Below are positions 60,584 through 64,000 of a stretch of DNA of 64,000 bases, in pieces (within the stretch, counting starts at the first letter, position 1; each line of letters begins with the position of its first letter). The position numbers and the translations under genes were made by a program. A model generated the notes under the pieces. It was not told the DNA's origin. It saw only the letters and a program-made list of their open reading frames with translations, and did no database searches. The DNA is taken from positions 62,001 through 126,000 of the forward strand of contig JAIETK010000008.1 of NCBI GenBank assembly GCA_019745325.1, written 5' to 3'. The stretch comes from Nitrosomonas sp. Its GTDB lineage: Bacteria; Pseudomonadota; Gammaproteobacteria; Burkholderiales; Nitrosomonadaceae.

Positions 60584-60895
60584 TTAAGCCGAAATACCGG
60601 TTATTTGTATTTCAGTGTAATTCTGCCGGTGACCTTGATGTCTTTGGTAGTGTTTACGGCGGCGCATCTTGAAAATGCGGATTTTGTCATGACGCCCTTG
60701 GCCAAGCACCGTTGCGCTAACTTTCGCGCCGCTGACTAGTGGCGTTCCCACAGTGACCTTGTCGCCATCCGCAACCATCAATACCTGATCAATCATCAGT
60801 TCACTGCCGTTTTCTACATCCAGTTGTTCTACTTTCAGTTTTTCACCTACTTGTATTCGATACTGCTTACCGCCGGTTTTTATGACCGCATACAT
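60584..60895 (-). CDS. rplU: 50S ribosomal protein L21
   Basis: 103 residues, [26 protein letters not shown] at the start and [26 protein letters not shown] at the end, both diagnostic of L21. First gene of the rplU-rpmA unit. It is divergent from ispB, and a -10-like TATAAT lies at 60930-60935 on the minus strand. Confidence 0.98.
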   Translation of the reverse strand: MYAVIKTGGKQYRIQVGEKLKVEQLDVENGSELMIDQVLMVADGDKVTVGTPLVSGAKVSATVLGQGRHDKIRIFKMRRRKHYQRHQGHRQNYTEIQITGISA

Positions 60896-60986
60896 ATTTT
60901 GACTCCATGCTTCCTTTCGAGAACGGCGAATTATACATAAATAGCCTTTGATTGTGGAGGAAAATTTTGTATAACGTTGTTTGTGC

Positions 60987-61016
60987 TTGACACGCGGGTA
61001 TCGTCATTCCTAACAT
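60987..61016 (+). promoter_or_regulatory. Probable sigma-70 promoter of ispB
   Basis: -35 TTGACA (60987-60992), an 18-base spacer and -10 TAACAT (61011-61016), about 24 bases ahead of the ispB start. Confidence 0.5.
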
Positions 61017-61039
61017 AGCGTTTTCTTGAAGGTAAAATT

Positions 61040-62008
61040 GTGTCAATCGAAAATATAAGAAGTTATATCGCCCGGGATATGGAGATCGTCGATGATGTCA
61101 TCCGGGAAAAGTTGCATTCTCATGTTGCATTGATTCGCCAAGTCAGTGAATATATTATCAATAGCGGGGGTAAACGGTTACGTCCGGCATTGGTAATTCT
61201 AGCAGCCGGTGCTTTCGGCTATCCTGGTAAATTTCATTATAATCTCGCAGCCATCGTGGAGTTCATTCATACCGCGACGTTGCTGCACGATGATGTGGTC
61301 GATGAATCCGAATTACGTCGAAATAGAGAAACCGCGAATGCGCTGTTCGGCAACGCCACCAGTGTGCTGGTCGGTGATTTTCTTTACTCCCGGGCGTTTC
61401 AGATGATGGTGGAAGTCGACAATATGCGCGTGATGCAAGTGCTGGCCGATGCGACGAATACCATAGCCGAAGGCGAAGTATTGCAACTTCTGAATTGCCG
61501 GGACCCGCAAGTAACCGAAGAAAACTACCTGCAAGTCATTCGTTATAAAACCGCCAAACTGTTTGAAGCTGCCAGCCGGTTAGGCGCGATTCTGGGTAAG
61601 GCATCGCCGGAGGATGAAAATGCAATGTCGATTTATGGCATGCACTTGGGCACCGCATTTCAGCTGATCGATGACATGCTCGACTATACGGGAAATAATC
61701 ACGACATCGGTAAAAACTTGGGTGATGATCTGGCTGAAGGAAAGCCGACGTTGCCGCTTATTTATGCGATGCGTGTCGGAACTCCCGAACAGGCCGCCGT
61801 TATCCGCAAGGCGATTGAAGACGGCGGTAAGGACGGGTTTCAACCGGTTTTGAATGTCATTCGTGAAACGGCGGCTCTGGATTACGCCAAACAATGCGCA
61901 CAAGCCGAAGTTGCGACGGCAACCGCTGCGATTGCCGCTTTACCGGAATCGAAAAATAAAGAATGTTTGTTGCAATTGGCGCATTTTGCCGTCACGCGTC
62001 ATTATTGA
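61040..62008 (+). CDS. ispB: Polyprenyl (octaprenyl) diphosphate synthase IspB
   Basis: 322 residues; builds the isoprenoid side chain of ubiquinone. First Asp-rich motif in ATLLHDDVVDESELRR, second in FQLIDDMLDYTG, plus INSGGKRLRPALVILAA. The start is GTG with AAGG upstream. The chain length (octa- or other) cannot be read from sequence here. Together with the UbiH-type enzyme at 10.2 kb it serves quinone synthesis. Confidence 0.95.
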   Translation: MSIENIRSYIARDMEIVDDVIREKLHSHVALIRQVSEYIINSGGKRLRPALVILAAGAFGYPGKFHYNLAAIVEFIHTATLLHDDVVDESELRRNRETANALFGNATSVLVGDFLYSRAFQMMVEVDNMRVMQVLADATNTIAEGEVLQLLNCRDPQVTEENYLQVIRYKTAKLFEAASRLGAILGKASPEDENAMSIYGMHLGTAFQLIDDMLDYTGNNHDIGKNLGDDLAEGKPTLPLIYAMRVGTPEQAAVIRKAIEDGGKDGFQPVLNVIRETAALDYAKQCAQAEVATATAAIAALPESKNKECLLQLAHFAVTRHY

Positions 62009-62371
62009 AGTCAACGATGGTTCGCAACCGGTAGTTGTACCAGAGTGTTAAAGATTCCGGCATGAGGAATTTTTAGAAATCTGATTTTTATCCTATAGTT
62101 ATAATACTATCATTATCTATTGTCTGATTTTTTTCAGATATCTTCCTGAAGTTACGTAATTTTGGTTCGCTTATTATTTTGAATTTTAATGATAAGCGAA
62201 AAAAATACGGCTAATCCAGCGTTTGCCAGTGCAAAAAATTGCTAAGCTAAGTTTTTATAGCAACGGCAATGGCAAAACCATCTCGTCAAAAGTTTCAATT
62301 AAAGCTTGAAAATTCGGGCAATAAGCGAAACCATAGTATCGGTGTCATTCATATAAGTTGCAAAAATACCA
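62009..62371. other. A+T-rich intergenic region downstream of ispB
   Basis: 363 bases. No open frame, tRNA or repeat of the MITE family is apparent. A C-to-T-rich GATTTTTTTCAGATATC stretch near 62126 is not part of a convincing hairpin. I see nothing I can name. Confidence 0.4.
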
Positions 62372-62599
62372 ATGGGAAAAATAATTTTTTACATATTCAT
62401 CGCATTACTAATTTATTGGTTCATTAATTATCAACGGCCTAAACAAAAGCGTAGCGAATCGCCCGCGGATATCGCAGAAGATACAGTGACCTGCGCTTAT
62501 TGCGGCGTTTATTTGCCGAAAAAAGAGGCAATTAACGGTCTGAATCAGTCATTTTGCTGTCAGGAACATCGTGATTCGTACATAAATTCATCATCTTAA
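62372..62599 (+). CDS. PP0621-family small membrane-anchored protein with Cys cluster
   Basis: 75 residues: one transmembrane helix (IIFYIFIALLIYWFINYQ), then TVTCAYCGVYLPKKEAI and FCCQEHRD, a CxxC...CCxxH cluster that should bind a metal ion. This little protein is commonly encoded just before a PilS-type kinase in betaproteobacteria, as here. Function unknown. Confidence 0.85.
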   Translation: MGKIIFYIFIALLIYWFINYQRPKQKRSESPADIAEDTVTCAYCGVYLPKKEAINGLNQSFCCQEHRDSYINSSS

Positions 62600-62609
62600 T
62601 TCCATCATT

Positions 62610-64000
62610 GTGTCAACTCTCGCCAATTTATCCCCGATTAAGCAACCGTTATCGAGTCATCCGGCACCGGCCAGGAATGATGCCGGAATTGCGAGTCATT
62701 ATTGGCGTTCGCTGACCTATTTCAATATTTACCGTTTGTTAATCGGAGTTAGTCTGCTCATAGTTACATTGAAAGCAGGTTTCATCGACTTCGGGACACA
62801 TCAATACACGTTGTTCTTATATGCCTGTTATGGCCATTTTATTAGCAGCGGTATCTCCATGGTGTTGATCAAGTGGCGAATTCCCGCTTTTGATTGGCAA
62901 TTAATCATTCAAGTATTCAGCGATATTGCCTTTTTTTCTTTGATGCTCTATGCCAGCGGTGGTTTGCAAAGCGGCTTGGGGGTCGTGCTTCTGGTGACGC
63001 TGGCAGGAGCGGGATTAATCAGCCGGGGCCGTTTGGCGTTATTTTTTGCTGCTGTTGCAACCATCAGCTTGCTTTTGCTCGAAACTTATTCCTGGCTGAC
63101 GATTCAGTCGCATCAGGCGCAATTCTCTCAAGCCGGACTCATGAGCATGGCTTATTTCGCTGTCGCCTGGCTGGCCTTCCGGCTGTCGAAACGCACGATC
63201 GCTAGCGAACAATTGGCACAAGAACGCGGTATCGATCTGGCCAATATGGCGCAAGTCAATCAGTTGGTGATTCAAGATTTGCAAGAAGGGGTTCTGGTCG
63301 TCGATAGGCATGGGTTTATCCGGCAGCGTAATGGTTATGCTGAAAAATTGCTCGATCTGAAACCGGTGTCTGGCAGCGCGGAACGACTTAAGTTATCGGA
63401 TTCGGTTCCGGAAATCGCCGATCGGCTGGCGAGCTGGCAGAACAACAGCAACATTCAGTTCGATTTATTGCGGTTAGCCCATCGCAACGCGTTGGTGCGT
63501 ACGCGCTTTCATCCGATCCAGGCGGATTTTCGCAACGGTGTTGTGATTTTTCTCGAAGATATGGGGCGTGTGCAGGTGCAGCTGCAGCAACTCAAGCTGG
63601 CTGCGTTAGGCCGTCTGACGGTCAATATTGCTCATGAGATCCGCAATCCGCTATCGGCAATCAATCATGCGGCTGAGTTATTGGGAGAAGAGCAGCTTGA
63701 AGCGAATCTGGATTCCCGGCTGGTGCGCATTATTTGTGAAAATACCCAACGATTGAACAAGATCGTGAATGATGTGCTGCAATTGAGCCGGAGTAATGTG
63801 GCGAAACCGGACATATTTGACGTGCAAGATTATATCCGGAAATTTCTCGAGGAATTTTGCGAAGCTGAAAAGATCGATCCTGGCGTATTTATTTTGAGTA
63901 ATTCAGATGAACCGCTTATTTGTTTTGATCGCGATCACTTTAACCGGGTATTGTGGAATTTATGCCGGAACGCTTGGAGGCACTGCCGTCAGCAAGCTGG
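62610..64000 (+). CDS. pilS: PilS-like sensor histidine kinase (3' truncated by window edge)
   Basis: 463 codons are visible and the frame is still open at the window end. The start is GTG 62610 (VSTLANLSPIKQPLSSH), 10 bases after the preceding stop. About six transmembrane helices occupy residues 40-190 (for example YRLLIGVSLLIVTLKAGF, LALFFAAVATISLLLLET). A PAS-like linker with the PilS-typical NQLVIQDLQEGVLVVDRHG follows, then the H-box LTVNIAHEIRNPLSAINHAAELL. The N-box is just beginning (FNRVLWNLCRNAWRHC). PilS controls type IV pilin genes with the sigma-54 activator PilR, which would be expected just beyond the edge. Confidence 0.9.
   Translation, partial: MSTLANLSPIKQPLSSHPAPARNDAGIASHYWRSLTYFNIYRLLIGVSLLIVTLKAGFIDFGTHQYTLFLYACYGHFISSGISMVLIKWRIPAFDWQLIIQVFSDIAFFSLMLYASGGLQSGLGVVLLVTLAGAGLISRGRLALFFAAVATISLLLLETYSWLTIQSHQAQFSQAGLMSMAYFAVAWLAFRLSKRTIASEQLAQERGIDLANMAQVNQLVIQDLQEGVLVVDRHGFIRQRNGYAEKLLDLKPVSGSAERLKLSDSVPEIADRLASWQNNSNIQFDLLRLAHRNALVRTRFHPIQADFRNGVVIFLEDMGRVQVQLQQLKLAALGRLTVNIAHEIRNPLSAINHAAELLGEEQLEANLDSRLVRIICENTQRLNKIVNDVLQLSRSNVAKPDIFDVQDYIRKFLEEFCEAEKIDPGVFILSNSDEPLICFDRDHFNRVLWNLCRNAWRHCRQQA

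Overview
The window reads as one contiguous piece of chromosome from a motile betaproteobacterium. My best guess is a Nitrosomonas-like ammonia oxidiser (Nitrosomonadaceae). The guess rests on gene order (rod/ring/hook flagellar genes; dusB-fis-purH-purD; rplU-rpmA-obgE-proB; tmk-holB), on PEP-CTERM proteins, and on a glycogen cluster of the kind seen in those bacteria. No amo or hao gene is present, so the genus is an inference. No tRNA, rRNA, CRISPR array, transposase or prophage was found.

Layout. 0-5.9 kb: 3' end of a flagellar operon (flgH partial, flgI, flgJ, flgK, flgL). 5.9-11.3 kb (minus strand): dusB, fis, purH, purD and a UbiH-type hydroxylase. 11.6-14.4 kb: secreted ankyrin protein, Sel1-repeat lipoprotein, class I aldolase. 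14.4-18.2 kb: ampD, tmk-holB, a GlcG/HbpS protein and a dienelactone hydrolase. 18.4-24.4 kb: two PEP-CTERM proteins flanking metH. 24.5-37.4 kb: glycogen metabolism (glgA, pgi, two GH57 enzymes, glgC, glgB, a ROK sugar kinase), interrupted at 35.3-36.5 kb by an A+T-rich accessory patch holding a broken gene, an ORF fragment and a palindromic element. 37.5-38.9 kb: FadL-type porin.

39-49 kb is the most unusual region. It holds a LuxR/NarL-type response regulator, a small YiiX-like (permuted NlpC/P60, C92) hydrolase, a membrane hybrid histidine kinase with an HD-x-x-QP H-box, a second larger exported YiiX-like hydrolase, a novel lipoprotein, and a polytopic membrane protein whose alpha/beta-hydrolase motifs are split by a transmembrane block. 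Three promoters here share a near-identical 59-bp arrangement: an ACTACA/TGTAGT inverted repeat, a GTAGTACTAC palindrome, GTTGYCT, and a -10 box at exactly constant spacing. They lie upstream of the regulator, the large YiiX-like gene and the lipoprotein gene. I infer an autoregulated two-component regulon controlling an envelope hydrolase system, which I cannot match to a described system.

49-58 kb: zinc alcohol dehydrogenase, half-size GDT1 protein, PhoPQ-like pair with a PepSY and a His-rich secreted protein, and a WD40-caspase protein with a translationally coupled exported partner. 57-64 kb: acyltransferase-like membrane protein, proB, obgE, rpmA, rplU, ispB and the start of a PilS-like kinase.

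Four copies of a 98-151 bp MITE-like element (ends GGAARYGCTGATTAATT) are scattered between genes.
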